64,000 nucleotides of DNA, taken from Gammaproteobacteria bacterium (lineage in GTDB: Bacteria; Pseudomonadota; Gammaproteobacteria; SpSt-1174). The notes under the pieces are model-generated. The model did not search any database, was not told the origin of the DNA, and worked only from the letters and a program-made list of their open reading frames with translations. Made by a program: the position numbers and the translations under genes. Below are positions 10,047 through 21,229 of this stretch, one piece after another (the first letter of the stretch is position 1; every line of letters starts with the position of its first letter). The stretch spans positions 1-64,000 of the forward strand of contig JARRKE010000013.1 of NCBI GenBank assembly GCA_037388465.1, written 5' to 3'.

Positions 10047-10891
10047 TCCTTCTGCTGCTGCATCTTCAGGGCCCGCTGGTAGAGATCGTTGCGCGCCACG
10101 CTCGTCAGCCTGGCCGCAATACGTACGGCCTGCTTGACCGGCAGTTCGTCCAGCAACGTCGCCAGCACCACATCCGGATCGAGCGCCTCTTCGGCGACGC
10201 CGGCCTCATCCGCCCCTGCGACCAGTATAACGAACTCGCCACGCTGTCGATTGGCGTCGGCCTGGATCCACGCCCCCAGATTTCCCAGCGTATCTCCGTG
10301 AAACTCTTCGTGCAGTTTGGTGAGTTCCCGTGCCAGCACCGCACGCCGCGCCGGTCCCAGCTCCTGCGCCATATCGCCAACACTGGCCAACAGCCGGTGA
10401 GCGGATTCGTAGAACACCAGGGTGCGCTGCTCCCGCGCCAGGCCCTGCAGATGCTGACGGCGCGCCGCCGGCTTGGGCGGCAAAAACCCTTCGAAGACAA
10501 ACCGGTCGGTGGGCAAACCGGCCGCACTCAGCGCGGCCAGCAGCGCGCTCGCCCCGGGGATGGGCACCACCTGGAAGCCCGCCGCACGCGTCGCACGCAC
10601 CAGACGATAACCCGGGTCACTGACCAGAGGCGTACCCGCATCACTGATCAGGGCGATCGATTCGCCTTGCTCCAGACGCCCGAGCAACGCCTCGATCCGG
10701 GCCTGCTCGTTGTGCTCGTGCACCGAGAGCAACGGGGTCTTCACCCCGAAATGCTTCAGCAACCGCCCGCTGACCCGGGTGTCCTCGGCGGCCACCAGAT
10801 CGACGGCTTCGAGCACCTCCAGCGCGCGGGACGTGATATCGCCGAGGTTGCCGATCGGCGTCGCCACGACGTACAAGGTTCCGGACTTCAT
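10034..10891 (-). CDS. rsmI: 16S rRNA (cytidine(1402)-2'-O)-methyltransferase
   Basis: Methylates the ribose of C1402 in 16S rRNA with SAM. The 285-residue protein has the tetrapyrrole methylase fold: GTLYVVATPIGNLGDIT, AAEDTRVSGRLL, LISDAGTPLVSDPG, PGASALLAALSAAGLP and FYESAHRL. The ATG at 10891 is preferred over a GTG two codons upstream. It is divergent from lpoA, the usual arrangement in gammaproteobacteria. Oddly, its TAG stop (10036-10034) lies in the 3' acceptor end of tRNA-Glu on the opposite strand. Confidence 0.96.
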   Translation of the reverse strand: MKSGTLYVVATPIGNLGDITSRALEVLEAVDLVAAEDTRVSGRLLKHFGVKTPLLSVHEHNEQARIEALLGRLEQGESIALISDAGTPLVSDPGYRLVRATRAAGFQVVPIPGASALLAALSAAGLPTDRFVFEGFLPPKPAARRQHLQGLAREQRTLVFYESAHRLLASVGDMAQELGPARRAVLARELTKLHEEFHGDTLGNLGAWIQADANRQRGEFVILVAGADEAGVAEEALDPDVVLATLLDELPVKQAVRIAARLTSVARNDLYQRALKMQQQKDGAP

Positions 10892-10981
10892 TGACACCCC
10901 CGGCGACGTTCAAGATACTGCGTCGTCTCGACGCCGGAACAATCCGTGGCGCTCAACCCGCATGCATACGTATCGATACTT

Positions 10982-12921
10982 ATGATCATCCTCCGTCCGC
11001 TGCAGCGCGGCTTCCTCATTGTCCTGACCTCGTTACTGCTCGCCTCCTGCGCCGGCATGGCGCCGCGCCCGGGCGCCGGGCCCAGCACCGCCGAACAGGC
11101 GCAGCGGCTGGCGGCGCAGGGTTATGCCGAACAGGCCGCAAAAATGTACATGAGCCTCGCCGACCAGGCGCGCTCACCCGAACGCGAGAACCTGCAACTC
11201 AAGGCCGTTTCCGCGGCCCTGACGCCCCAAACCAGCGATCTCGCCCACCTGTATCTGAGCAAGATCGACGAAAAGCGCCTGACGCCAGCGCAGCTGATCG
11301 ACAAACGCCTGCTCGAAGCCGAACTCGAATTGCTCGATCACCATCCCCTGGCGGCTCTCAACGTCATCCCGCAGGTCAGTCCCAACCAGCCTGCCGACAC
11401 GCAAACCCGTATCCTGGATACCACGGCGCGCGCCCAGGCGATGGCCCAGCAGGTGCTGGCCGCGGTACAGACCCGCATCGAACTGGAAAAACGGCTGCCC
11501 GCCGACCAGCTGGAAGCAGACCGCAAGGCTATCTGGAAGCTGCTCGCCGGGGCAACCGCCCAGGACCTGCTCAACTGGACGGCGCAGACGCCCAGCGGTG
11601 AATTGCGCGGCTGGCTGGAACTCGCCTACATCAGCAAGACGGCGCCCCCGCAACTGAGCGCGCTGCAGAAACAGCTGGCGCTGTGGGCGCAGGAAAACCC
11701 CGGTCACCCGGCCAGCCCCCTGATCACGGGCGAGCTCCAGGCACAGTGGAAGGAACTCGAAACCTATCCGCAGCGCATCGCCGTCCTGCTGCCGCTCTCC
11801 GGCAAGTACCAGCATGTGTCGGAAGCCGTACTGGACGGCATTCTGGCCGCCTACTACCGGTCCAACCCCCAGAACAGCAAGCCAGCGATCCAGATCTACG
11901 ACACGGGCAGCGACCCGAGCAACGCCGTCACCAAATACCGGCAAGCCATACAGGACGGCGCCGATTTCGTCATCGGCCCGCTCGACCGCGACGCCGTCGA
12001 TTCCCTCGCCGCCATGGGCACCCTCGACGTACCGGTGCTTTCCCTGAACTACGCCAGCCAGGGTGACACCTCCGGCAGCCCCATATCCAATCTTTATCAG
12101 TTCGGCCTCATGCCGGAGGACGAGGCCCGCCAGGTCGCCGAACGCGCCTCTATCGAAGGACATGACAAGGCGGTGGTCCTCGTACCCCAGACCGAATGGG
12201 GGCAGCGTCTCGCCCAGGCGTTCACCCAACGCTTCGAAGCCCTGGGCGGCTCGGTGCTCGCCACCGAATACTACGACCCGAACAGTGCCGACTATTCCCG
12301 GCAGATCCGCCGCGCGTTCAACATCGACCAGAGCAGAACCCGCTATGCGCAGCTGGTGGCCACCATTCACGTGGCGCCCAAGTTCGAACCGCGTCGGCGC
12401 CAGGATATCGACATGGTCTTCATCGCCGGCGCACCGCGCAACGCCCGCCTGTTGCGCCCCCAGATCAAGTTTCACCACGCCATCGGCCTGCCGGTGTACG
12501 CGACCTCCCACGCCTATGCCGGCGTGCCCGATCCCCAGGCCGACCGCGACCTCAACGGGCTGGAGTTCTGCGACATCCCCTGGGTGCTGCCGGGCCAGAA
12601 TGCCGGCCTGCATGCGTTGCATCAGAAACTGGACAGGCTGCTGCCCCGTGCAGACACTCAGTTCCCGCGCCTAGTGGCGCTCGGTGTCGATGCCTACGAT
12701 GTCATCCCCTATCTGAAACGGCTTGCGAAACAGAACTATGAGCATTTCTCCGGACTGACCGGAAACCTGCACATGGATCCGCAGCATCGCCTGCACCGCG
12801 AACTGCAGTGGGCACATTTCGTCGGCGGTCGCCCCAAGCTGGCCGGTGCCGCCCAGGAACAGCCCGCGCAGGATGAAGAGGACAACGCACCCATTCCAAC
12901 GGACCGCAGCAACGGCCAGCC

Positions 12922-12925
<4 letters not shown>
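10982..12925 (+). CDS. lpoA: LpoA, lipoprotein activator of PBP1A
   Basis: Outer-membrane lipoprotein that, in E. coli, reaches through the periplasm to activate the glycan synthase PBP1A. From the ATG at 10982 the signal is MIILRPLQRGF plus LIVLTSLLLASC, a good lipobox with the modified Cys at residue 23. After it come a helical TPR-like N-domain (about 30-250) and a periplasmic-binding-protein-like C-domain starting near RIAVLLPLSGKYQ, with DFVIGPLDRDAV and DMVFIAGAPRNARLL. A GTG 12 codons upstream is an alternative start. It overlaps yraN by 4 bases. Confidence 0.94.
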
Positions 12926-13895
<970 letters not shown>

Positions 13896-13923
13896 ATCCG
13901 CCGCCACGCGGCGGCACGAAGCG

Positions 13924-14307
13924 CTACTTCACCACCCGAAGTTTCGGCCGGTCGCCGCGATCCTTCCCACCACCCTGTGGCGGATTCGGTTCGTCGTCGC
14001 CGTCCTCGGAAAAGATCATCCCCTGGCCGTTCTCGCGGCTGTAGATCGCCAGCACATGCTGCACCGGGACGATCACCTGCATCGGTTCGCCGCGGAACCG
14101 GGCATTGAAGCTGACTTCGTCGTTACCCAGCGTGAGTCCGTTGACCGCCATGGGTCCGACATTGAGCACGATCTTGCCGTTCTCGACGAATTCCCGCGGT
14201 ACCAGGGTATCCTCGTTGGCTGCGTCGACCAGGAGATAGGGCGTCATTCCGTTATCCACAACCCACTCGTAAATGGCGCGGATAAGATAGGGACGGCTGG
14301 AGGTCAT
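13924..14307 (-). CDS. sspB: ClpXP specificity-enhancing factor SspB
   Basis: Adaptor that hands ssrA-tagged proteins to ClpXP. The 127-residue protein begins MTSSRPYLIRAIYEWVVDN, with the family core VPREFVENGKIVLNVGPMAV and VSFNARFRGEP. A Gly/Asp/Pro-rich linker leads to the C-terminal ClpX-binding tail PKLRVVK, which is conserved in function. It follows sspA in the same direction and converges with diaA. A short GC-rich hairpin lies at 13900-13916 between the two ends, without a T run. Confidence 0.95.
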   Translation of the reverse strand: MTSSRPYLIRAIYEWVVDNGMTPYLLVDAANEDTLVPREFVENGKIVLNVGPMAVNGLTLGNDEVSFNARFRGEPMQVIVPVQHVLAIYSRENGQGMIFSEDGDDEPNPPQGGGKDRGDRPKLRVVK

Positions 14308-14391
14308 CGGCAATTCATCCCGGGAACCGAAACGTTCGTCCCCAGAGTGTAGACGGTAGGCACAAAGCGGTATCAGTATCAGCAGGCGCGG

Positions 14392-15015
14392 TCAGCGCAT
14401 TTCCCGCTCTGCCTCGGAGAGACTGATCTGGAAGGAGCGACGCTTGAACAGCCTGTCGGCATATTCCTCGATGGACTTGGCCTGAGGCGGCAGATCAATA
14501 TTGTAGTGCGGCAGGCGCCACAGAACCGGCGCGATGGTGCAATCCACCAGAGTCAGTTCGTCACTCAGGAAAAACGGCTTGGCGCGGAACACATCCACCG
14601 ACGACAGCAGGCTTTCCTTCATGATCTTGCGCAGCTGCGGCATTTGACGCGCATCCGCCTTGTCCATCTCGTCGAGCATGCCGTACCAGTCACGTTCGAC
14701 ACGGTACAGCGCGAGACGCGCGCGCGCGCGGGATACCGGATCGACGGGCATCAATGGCGGATGCGGAAACCGCTCGTCGAGGTATTCCATGATCACCCGG
14801 GTCTCGTACAGAACGAGGTCGCGATCGACCAGGGTCGGCACGGTGTTGTAGGGATTGAGTTCGACCAGATCCTCGGGTTTGTTGTCCGGGTCGATGTCGA
14901 TGACGTCGGCGGTGATGTCTTTCTCCGCCAGTACAATGCGCGCCCTGTGGCTTTCGGCCGAAAGGGGGTCCGAAAACAGGGTCATCACAGATCTACGATT
15001 GGCGATCAACGCCAT
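14392..15015 (-). CDS. sspA: Stringent starvation protein A
   Basis: Glutathione S-transferase-fold protein that binds RNA polymerase and affects stress transcription in other gammaproteobacteria. The 207-residue product starts MALIANRRSVMTLFSDPLSAESHRARIVLAEK; the usual GST catalytic residue is not evident, as in known SspA. YETRVIMEYLDERFPHP is the typical thioredoxin-domain end. It lies just downstream of petC and upstream of sspB, the standard pet-ssp arrangement. Confidence 0.95.
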   Translation of the reverse strand: MALIANRRSVMTLFSDPLSAESHRARIVLAEKDITADVIDIDPDNKPEDLVELNPYNTVPTLVDRDLVLYETRVIMEYLDERFPHPPLMPVDPVSRARARLALYRVERDWYGMLDEMDKADARQMPQLRKIMKESLLSSVDVFRAKPFFLSDELTLVDCTIAPVLWRLPHYNIDLPPQAKSIEEYADRLFKRRSFQISLSEAEREMR

Positions 15016-15086
15016 GTTCAGCTCCCCTTGTTCTGCTGCTCAGGTATCGGAACGGGAAAGGGGGCGTCCCTGCCCCCCGCGATTCC

Positions 15087-15833
15087 TTAATGCAGGTCTT
15101 TCCAGTATTCCTTCTTCAGCAGATAGGCTACCACGAACAGCAGGCCCAGGAAGAGGAGCACCCAAACACCCATTTCTTTACGCAGCACCTGCCGGGGCTC
15201 GCCCATGTAGGCGAGGTAGGTCACCAGGTCACGCACCATCTGGTCGTACTGCGGCGGCGTCATCTTGCCGGGCGCAACCAGCTTCAGATGATCGATGACC
15301 TGCTCTTTCTGGCCATCCTCAAGCTCCACCGTCTTGTACACCGGCTCCTGCCAGCCCTGCAGTTCCCAGAGCACGTCGGGCATGGCGACCTTGGGGAACA
15401 CAACGTTGTTCACGCCGGTCGGACGCGACGGATCCAGGTAGAAGCTGCGCAGATAGGTGTACAGCCAGTCCGCACCGCGCTGGCGCGCGATCACGCTCAG
15501 ATCGGGCGGCGGGTTGCCGAACCATTTCTTGCCGTCCACGGGACGCAGCGCGACTTCCATCGTCTGGCCGATCTTGCGGTTGGTCATGATCAGGTTCTGC
15601 TTCACCTGCTCGGGCGTCAGATCGAGATCCTTGACCAGCCGGTTGTAGCGCATGTACTTCGCCGAGTGGCAGCTCAGGCAGTAGTTGACGAAGTACTTCG
15701 CGCCCCGCTGCAGCGCGGCCTTGTCGGACACGTCGATGTTGGCCTTGTCGAGGTGAACATTCTCCTCACTGGCACGGCCAAGCGCCGGAAGCAGAAGGGC
15801 GGCCAGCAGTACAGCAATCAGTTTCTTGTTCAT
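15087..15833 (-). CDS. petC: Ubiquinol-cytochrome c reductase, cytochrome c1 subunit
   Basis: Periplasmic haem subunit of the bc1 complex. The 248 residues comprise a Sec signal (MNKKLIAVLLAALLLPALGRA), a CLSCH haem site followed by SAKYMRYNRL, and a C-terminal membrane anchor (GVWVLLFLGLLFVVAYLL). The axial-Met region is likely near KVAMPDVLWELQG. Its ATG overlaps the petB stop by 4 bases. Together with petA and petB it makes a complete three-subunit bacterial bc1 operon. Confidence 0.96.
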   Translation of the reverse strand: MNKKLIAVLLAALLLPALGRASEENVHLDKANIDVSDKAALQRGAKYFVNYCLSCHSAKYMRYNRLVKDLDLTPEQVKQNLIMTNRKIGQTMEVALRPVDGKKWFGNPPPDLSVIARQRGADWLYTYLRSFYLDPSRPTGVNNVVFPKVAMPDVLWELQGWQEPVYKTVELEDGQKEQVIDHLKLVAPGKMTPPQYDQMVRDLVTYLAYMGEPRQVLRKEMGVWVLLFLGLLFVVAYLLKKEYWKDLH

Positions 15834-17227
15834 TTGAAGGTCACCCTCTCCGGTACGGTTTTCTCGGCAGTAACGCGGCTCAACAGTGCCGGTAACAGCA
15901 GGAACACGGTGAGGAAGACGGCTGGGATCAACCAGGCCTTCATCATCAGGTGCAGGGTATCAGGCGTATAGCGCATGAAGTCCCACAGGGTCACGAGGCC
16001 CAGCAGCACGCCCCAGCTGATAATGCCGAAGCCCTTGGAACGCTGCTTGGTATAGGCCCACATCACGAAGAACCAGAGGAAGTAGACCTCGGCCCAGCGC
16101 ACACCCATCTCCTTGAAGAAGGTGGTCACCGGTTTCACGCCGATAATGCCCAGGATGACGAAGTCCAGGACAAAGGCGCCCAGCAGCCACTTGAACATCA
16201 CGTTGCGGTAGCGTACCGACTTGATCGGGTTGCGATCGATCCAGGGCAGCAGCGCGAGCAGCACGATGGCGGCGAACATGGCCACCACGCCCAGGAACTT
16301 GTCAGGCACCGCACGCAGCACGGTGTAGAACGGCGTGAAGTACCACACGGGCGCGATATGCGGCGGGGTCTTCAGCGGGTTGGCCGGGATGAAGTTGTTG
16401 TCTTCAAGGAAGTAGCCGCCGCCGGTGGGGGCGAAGAACACCACGCCGAAGAAGAACATCAGGAACACCACCACGCCGACGATGTCCTTCACCGTGTAAT
16501 ACGGATGGAAGGGGATGCCGTCCAGCGGAATGCCCTTGTCGTCCTTTTTCTTCTTGATTTCCACGCCGTCGGGGTTGTTGGATCCGACTTCGTGCAGGGC
16601 GATGACGTGCGCCACGACCAGCAGCAGCAGAACCAGCGGCACCGCGATGACGTGCAACGCGAAGAAGCGGTTCAGCGTGGCGTCGGCCACGACGAAGTCG
16701 CCGCGAATCCACAGCGCGAGATCGTCACCCACCACGGGAATGGCGCTGAACAGCGAGATGATGACCTGGGCGCCCCAGTAGGACATCTGCCCCCAGGGAA
16801 GCAGGTAGCCCATGAAGGCCTCGGCCATCAGCGCCAGATAGATCAGCATGCCGAAGATCCACACCAGTTCGCGCGGCTTCTTGTACGAGCCGTACATCAG
16901 CCCGCGGAACATGTGCAGGTAGACGACGATGAAGAACGCGGACGCGCCGGTGGAGTGCATGTACCGGATCAGCCAGCCCCAGTTCACATCACGCATGATG
17001 TACTGGACGGAACCGAAGGCCAGAGCACCGTCCGGCTTGTAGTTCATGGTCAGGAAGATACCGGTCACGATCTGGATCACCAGCACCAGCAGTGCCAGCG
17101 AACCGAAGAAGTACCAGAAGTTGAAGTTCTTCGGGGCGTAGTACTTGGAGAGATGCTCTTCCCAGGTCTTGGTCAGCGGGAAGCGCGCATCGATCCAGCC
17201 CAGCAGGGCAGTCAGAGTCTTATTCAT
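15830..17227 (-). CDS. petB: Ubiquinol-cytochrome c reductase, cytochrome b subunit
   Basis: Membrane core of the bc1 complex, holding both b haems and the two quinone sites. The protein is 465 residues, longer than the roughly 400 of many bacterial forms. Family marks are WWLIRYMHSTGASAFF-like helix B, GYLLPWGQMSYWGAQV, HVIAVPLVLLLLVVAHVIALH and the Qo-site PPHIAPVWYF motif (in place of PEWY at the mobile ef loop region). The extra length is a C-terminal part with additional hydrophobic segments after about residue 380. It overlaps petC, and it shares a base with petA. Confidence 0.95.
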   Translation of the reverse strand: MNKTLTALLGWIDARFPLTKTWEEHLSKYYAPKNFNFWYFFGSLALLVLVIQIVTGIFLTMNYKPDGALAFGSVQYIMRDVNWGWLIRYMHSTGASAFFIVVYLHMFRGLMYGSYKKPRELVWIFGMLIYLALMAEAFMGYLLPWGQMSYWGAQVIISLFSAIPVVGDDLALWIRGDFVVADATLNRFFALHVIAVPLVLLLLVVAHVIALHEVGSNNPDGVEIKKKKDDKGIPLDGIPFHPYYTVKDIVGVVVFLMFFFGVVFFAPTGGGYFLEDNNFIPANPLKTPPHIAPVWYFTPFYTVLRAVPDKFLGVVAMFAAIVLLALLPWIDRNPIKSVRYRNVMFKWLLGAFVLDFVILGIIGVKPVTTFFKEMGVRWAEVYFLWFFVMWAYTKQRSKGFGIISWGVLLGLVTLWDFMRYTPDTLHLMMKAWLIPAVFLTVFLLLPALLSRVTAEKTVPERVTFK

Positions 17228-17823
17228 CAGGCAGCTCCTTTAGGATCGACACCCACCTGGATGCGCATATCGGACAGATAGTTGTGCGGCGGAACCACCA
17301 TGTTCAGCGGTGCCGGCACGTCCTGGAAGACGCGGGCCGCCAGATCGTACAGCGAACCATGGCAGGGGCAGAGCCAGCCGCCGAGCCAGTTCGGGCCCAG
17401 GTCCGGCGGGGCGATCTCGGGGCGGTAGGTCGGTGAACACCCGAGATGCGTACAAATACCGATAACCACGAAGTACTCAGGCTTGATGGACCGCTGGTCG
17501 TTCTGGCAGTACTTGGGTTGTTGCGGTTCTTTGGAATGCGGGTCGCGCAGGCGGGGATCATTCTTGGGCAGGTTCTCCAGCATCTGCTTGGTGCGGTTCA
17601 CCACCCAGATGGGCTTGCCGCGCCAGGCTACGCGCAGCAGCTGACCCGGCTCGACCTTGGAGATATCCACCTCGACCGGGGCACCGGCCGCCTTGGCTTT
17701 GGCGCTCGGCTCCATCGAGGATACGAATGGCACCGCAAGCGCCACGACGCCAGCGCCGCCGACGACGCTAGTGGCGGCTATCAGAAACCGACGCCGGCCT
17801 TTATCTACGGCTTGCTCAGACAT
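17227..17823 (-). CDS. petA: Ubiquinol-cytochrome c reductase, Rieske iron-sulfur subunit
   Basis: Carries electrons from quinol to cytochrome c1 on a 2Fe-2S centre. The N-terminal RRRFLIAATSVVGGAGVVAL is a twin-arginine-like signal that stays as the anchor. The cluster-binding motifs CTHLGC and CPCHGS are intact. Two adjacent ATGs (17826, 17823) and a GTG compete as starts; the second ATG sits 7 bases after GGGAG. It is the first gene of petABC. The 276 bases upstream (17830-18105) hold no gene; a TTGACC there could be part of a promoter. Confidence 0.96.
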   Translation of the reverse strand: MSEQAVDKGRRRFLIAATSVVGGAGVVALAVPFVSSMEPSAKAKAAGAPVEVDISKVEPGQLLRVAWRGKPIWVVNRTKQMLENLPKNDPRLRDPHSKEPQQPKYCQNDQRSIKPEYFVVIGICTHLGCSPTYRPEIAPPDLGPNWLGGWLCPCHGSLYDLAARVFQDVPAPLNMVVPPHNYLSDMRIQVGVDPKGAA

Positions 17824-18105
17824 CATCACTCTCCCGAGAGGACTTATTATGGAGGCTGTTGATCTTTCTCAATGCGTTGTAGAGGGCGTTGTTTAAGAAT
17901 GTTGCCCCAGGCGAAACCGCAAGCAGGGCCCGCCAAAAGCCCGGTAGAATCCCCTAACTTCCCATTGAGGTCAAGTTTTGCAGGGTTGTTTTTCCTGGAA
18001 GGACGTCGCGCGCGATACGACAGCCAAATACTCCCCATGTTCCCCATGCAAGGCCGTCGGCCGCTAAGCTATTGATTTACGGTTTGCGCCTTGGAGCGAA
18101 ACCTT

Positions 18106-18855
18106 TTAGACGGGATTGGGGATCTCCACGAACTCCCAGTCCACCCCGAATTCCCCCGCCAGACGCCCTGACAACGCCTGTACGCCGTAACGTTCGGTGG
18201 CATGATGACCGGCTGCAAAGTAGTGGATTCCCGCCTCACGCGCGACATGGACGGTCTGCTCGGAAATCTCGCCGCTGACGAAGGCATCCAGCCCCAGCGC
18301 GACCGCCTGCTCGATGTACCCCTGGGCGGCGCCGGTGCACCAGCCGACGGTGCGGATCGAGGCCGGTCCACCCTCGATATGCAACGGCGTGCGGTCCAGT
18401 GCACCGGCCAGGGTCGACGCGAACCCCTCCGGGGTTACCGCGCCCGGCAAACGGCCGTGGCTGCCCACCCCTTCGGCATTGAGTGTGCCGAGCACCTCCA
18501 GCCCCAGACGCCGGGCCAGCTGGGCGTTGTTGCCCACTTCGGGATGGGCATCCAGCGGCAGATGGTAGGCAATGAGGCTGATGTCGTTGTTCAGCAAAGT
18601 GGCGAGCCGCGCCCGCTTGATGCCCCGCAGGGTCGGGTCCTCGCCGCGCCAGAAATAACCGTGATGCACCAGAACGGCGTCAGCGCCTTCCGCAAGCGCG
18701 GCGTCCAGCAGCGCCTGGCTGGCCGTCACGCCGCACACGATGCGGGCCACCCGCTCGCGCCCTTCGACCTGCAACCCGTTAGGGCAGTAATCCTGAAACC
18801 GCCACGGCTCCAGCAAGGCATCGCAATAGTCAACGATGTCCTGCAGTGCCGCCAT
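18106..18855 (-). CDS. NIF3/YbgI family metal-binding protein
   Basis: About 249 residues from the ATG at 18855: [32 protein letters not shown], then [10 protein letters not shown], the middle insert, [30 protein letters not shown]. The His and Glu residues in VHHGYFW, SGE and GHHATE match the two-metal site of the YbgI (GTP cyclohydrolase I type 2-like) family, whose exact reaction is uncertain. No stop codon separates it from the upstream hisC remains, so as written it could be made as a fusion. A convincing ribosome binding site is lacking at 18855. Confidence 0.88.
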   Translation of the reverse strand: MAALQDIVDYCDALLEPWRFQDYCPNGLQVEGRERVARIVCGVTASQALLDAALAEGADAVLVHHGYFWRGEDPTLRGIKRARLATLLNNDISLIAYHLPLDAHPEVGNNAQLARRLGLEVLGTLNAEGVGSHGRLPGAVTPEGFASTLAGALDRTPLHIEGGPASIRTVGWCTGAAQGYIEQAVALGLDAFVSGEISEQTVHVAREAGIHYFAAGHHATERYGVQALSGRLAGEFGVDWEFVEIPNPV

Positions 18856-19886
18856 CACGCCGCCGATCAGTTCGCCCAGCGCCGCCAGCAGCCGCTCGTT
18901 GGCCTGCGGGGTGCCGATGGTGATGCGCAGGAACTGCGCGATGCGCCCGTCACGAAAATGCCGCACGATCACCCGCCGCTCCCGCAATCCGCTCGCCAGG
19001 GCGCCCGCGTCGTGGCCGGGATGGCGGACAAACACGAAATTGGCCGCCGAGGGCAGGACCTCGAAGCCGAGCGCCTGCAGTCCCGCCGCGACCTGCGCCC
19101 GGCTGTCGATGATGGTCTGCCGGGTCCGTTCGAAATAGTCGCGGTCCTCGAAAGCGGCCACCCCGCCGGCAACGGCCAGCCTGTCGAGCGGATAGGAATT
19201 GAAGCTGTTCTTGACCCGAGCGCCAGGCCGATGCGCAGTCCGGCCAGCGAGCGGGACTTGGACAGGGTCTGCACGACCAGCAGATTGGGATAGCGTTCGA
19301 TCAGCGCCACCGCGCTTTTGCCGCCGAAGTCGATATAGGCCTCGTCGACCACCACCACCGTATCGCGGTTGCGCTCGAGCAGCCATTCGATGTCGGCCAG
19401 CGGCAGCAGGCATCCCGTGGGAGCGTTGGGATTGGGAAAGATCATCCCGCCGTTGGGCTGCAGGTAGTCGGCGACGCGGATCTGGAAATCCCCGGTGAGC
19501 GGTACGGTGCGGTAGTCGATGCCGTACAAGCCGCTGTACACCGGATAAAAGCTGTAGGTGATATCCGGGAACAGCAGCGGCTCGGCATGTTGCAGCAAGC
19601 CATGAAACACATGCGCCAGCACCTCGTCCGAGCCGTTGCCGACGAAGACCTGCCCGGGACGAATGGCGTAGTAGTCGGCCACGGCCTGCTTGAGGCGCTC
19701 GGACTCGGGATCGGGGTACAGCCGCAGCGACTCGCTCACCTCGGCGCGGATGGCCTCGAGCACCCGCGGCGACGGGCCGTAGGGATTTTCATTGGTGTTG
19801 AGCTTGACGAGGTCGTCGACCTTCGGCTGTTCGCCCGGGACGTAGGGCGTCAGGCGCTGCACCACGTCGCTCCAGTAGCGGCTCAT
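18856..19886 (-). pseudogene. hisC: Histidinol-phosphate aminotransferase, broken by internal deletion
   Basis: PLP enzyme of histidine synthesis. Frame one starts [20 protein letters not shown] and runs through [31 protein letters not shown] and the PLP lysine motif [19 protein letters not shown]. At about 19216-19220 the frame changes, and the rest ([49 protein letters not shown]) continues in another frame. About ten residues normally lying between GLALG and [11 protein letters not shown] are absent, so roughly 29-31 bases are missing, not one. The 3' end has no stop before the NIF3 gene. It could be a true mutation or an assembly fault. Confidence 0.88.
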
Positions 19887-19889
19887 GGC

Positions 19890-21203
19890 TCAGTCTTGCA
19901 GACGATACGCTGCGGAAGCTGCGTGTGCGTACAGACCCTCGCCCTCGGCCAGCACGCGCGCCGTCTTGCCCAGGGTGGCGGCACCGGTCGGCGAGCAGCC
20001 GATCAGGCTGGAACGTTTCTGGAAGTCGTATACGCCCAGCGGGGAGGAAAACCGCGCGGTGCGCGAGGTGGGCAGCACGTGATTGGGGCCCGCGCAGTAA
20101 TCGCCCAGCGCCTCGGCGGTGTAGCGGCCCATGAAGATCGCACCGGCGTGGCGGATGCGCCCCGCGACCGCCTCGGCGTCGGCGACCGACAGCTCCAGGT
20201 GTTCGGGCGCGACGTGATTGGCGATCTCGATGGCCTCGTCCATGTCGCGCGCCGTGATGAGCGCAGCCCGCCCTTCCAGGGAGGCACGGATGATGTCCGC
20301 GCGCGGCATGTCGGCCAGCAGGCGCTGCATGCTGGCCAGCACCCGGTCGGCAAAAGCGGCATCGGGCGTCACCAGAATGGACTGGGCGTCCTCGTCGTGC
20401 TCGGCCTGGGAGAACAGGTCCATGGCGATCCAGTCGGGGTCGGTCTGGCCGTCGCAGACCACCAGGATCTCGGAGGGACCGGCAATCATGTCGATGCCGA
20501 CCGCACCGAACACCATGCGCTTGGCCGTGGCTACGTAGATGTTGCCGGGTCCGACGATCTTGTCGACCTGCGGCACCGTCTGCGTCCCGTAGGCGAGCGC
20601 CGCCACCGCCTGGGCGCCACCGACGGTGAACACACGGTCCACCCCGGCCACGGCGGCGGCGGCCAGCACGAGCTCGTTGAGCTCGCCACCGGGCGCGGGC
20701 ACCACCATGATCAGTTCGGGCACCCCGGCCACCTTGGCCGGGATGGCGTTCATCAGCACCGACGAGGGATAGGCCGCCTTGCCGCCCGGCACGTACAGGC
20801 CTGCGCGGTCGAGCGGTGTCACCTGCTGCCCCAGCACCGTGCCGTCCGCCTCGGTGTAGCGCCAGGATTCCAACCGCTGGTGTTCGTGATAGGCGCGCAC
20901 CCGTTCCGCCGCCCGCTCCAGGGCGCTGCGGGTCTCGCCGTCGATCGCGGCCAGCGCCTGTTCCAGGCGCGCGCGCGGCAGCTCAAGCTCCGCCATGGTA
21001 TCCGCCGTCAGGTGGTCGAACCGTTCGGTGTAGTCGAGCACCGCCGCGTCGCCCTCGGCGCGAACCCGGGCGATGATTTCGTTGACCGTCTGCAGCACCG
21101 CGGCATCGGATACGCTTTCCCAGGCCAGCAGGGCGTCGAGCCGGGCGCGGAAATCGGGCGCGCCGGCATCGAGACGGCGAATATTGAGCGTGGCGTCGGT
21201 CAT
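19890..21203 (-). CDS. hisD: Histidinol dehydrogenase
   Basis: Performs the last two oxidations to histidine with NAD and zinc. The 437-residue protein is intact: [69 protein letters not shown], and the zinc and catalytic residues around [10 protein letters not shown] and GPNHVLPT. It ends 3 bases before the hisC start, indicating one transcript. In contrast to hisC, I see no disruption. Confidence 0.97.
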   Translation of the reverse strand: MTDATLNIRRLDAGAPDFRARLDALLAWESVSDAAVLQTVNEIIARVRAEGDAAVLDYTERFDHLTADTMAELELPRARLEQALAAIDGETRSALERAAERVRAYHEHQRLESWRYTEADGTVLGQQVTPLDRAGLYVPGGKAAYPSSVLMNAIPAKVAGVPELIMVVPAPGGELNELVLAAAAVAGVDRVFTVGGAQAVAALAYGTQTVPQVDKIVGPGNIYVATAKRMVFGAVGIDMIAGPSEILVVCDGQTDPDWIAMDLFSQAEHDEDAQSILVTPDAAFADRVLASMQRLLADMPRADIIRASLEGRAALITARDMDEAIEIANHVAPEHLELSVADAEAVAGRIRHAGAIFMGRYTAEALGDYCAGPNHVLPTSRTARFSSPLGVYDFQKRSSLIGCSPTGAATLGKTARVLAEGEGLYAHAASAAYRLQD

Positions 21204-21229
21204 TGCGAAAGGCTCCGCTGCGGGTAAGG

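Noticed and set aside
13900-13916. Terminator between diaA and sspB
   Set aside because: CCGCCGC-CAC-GCGGCGG forms a hairpin but no T run follows on either strand, so it is only mentioned under sspB.
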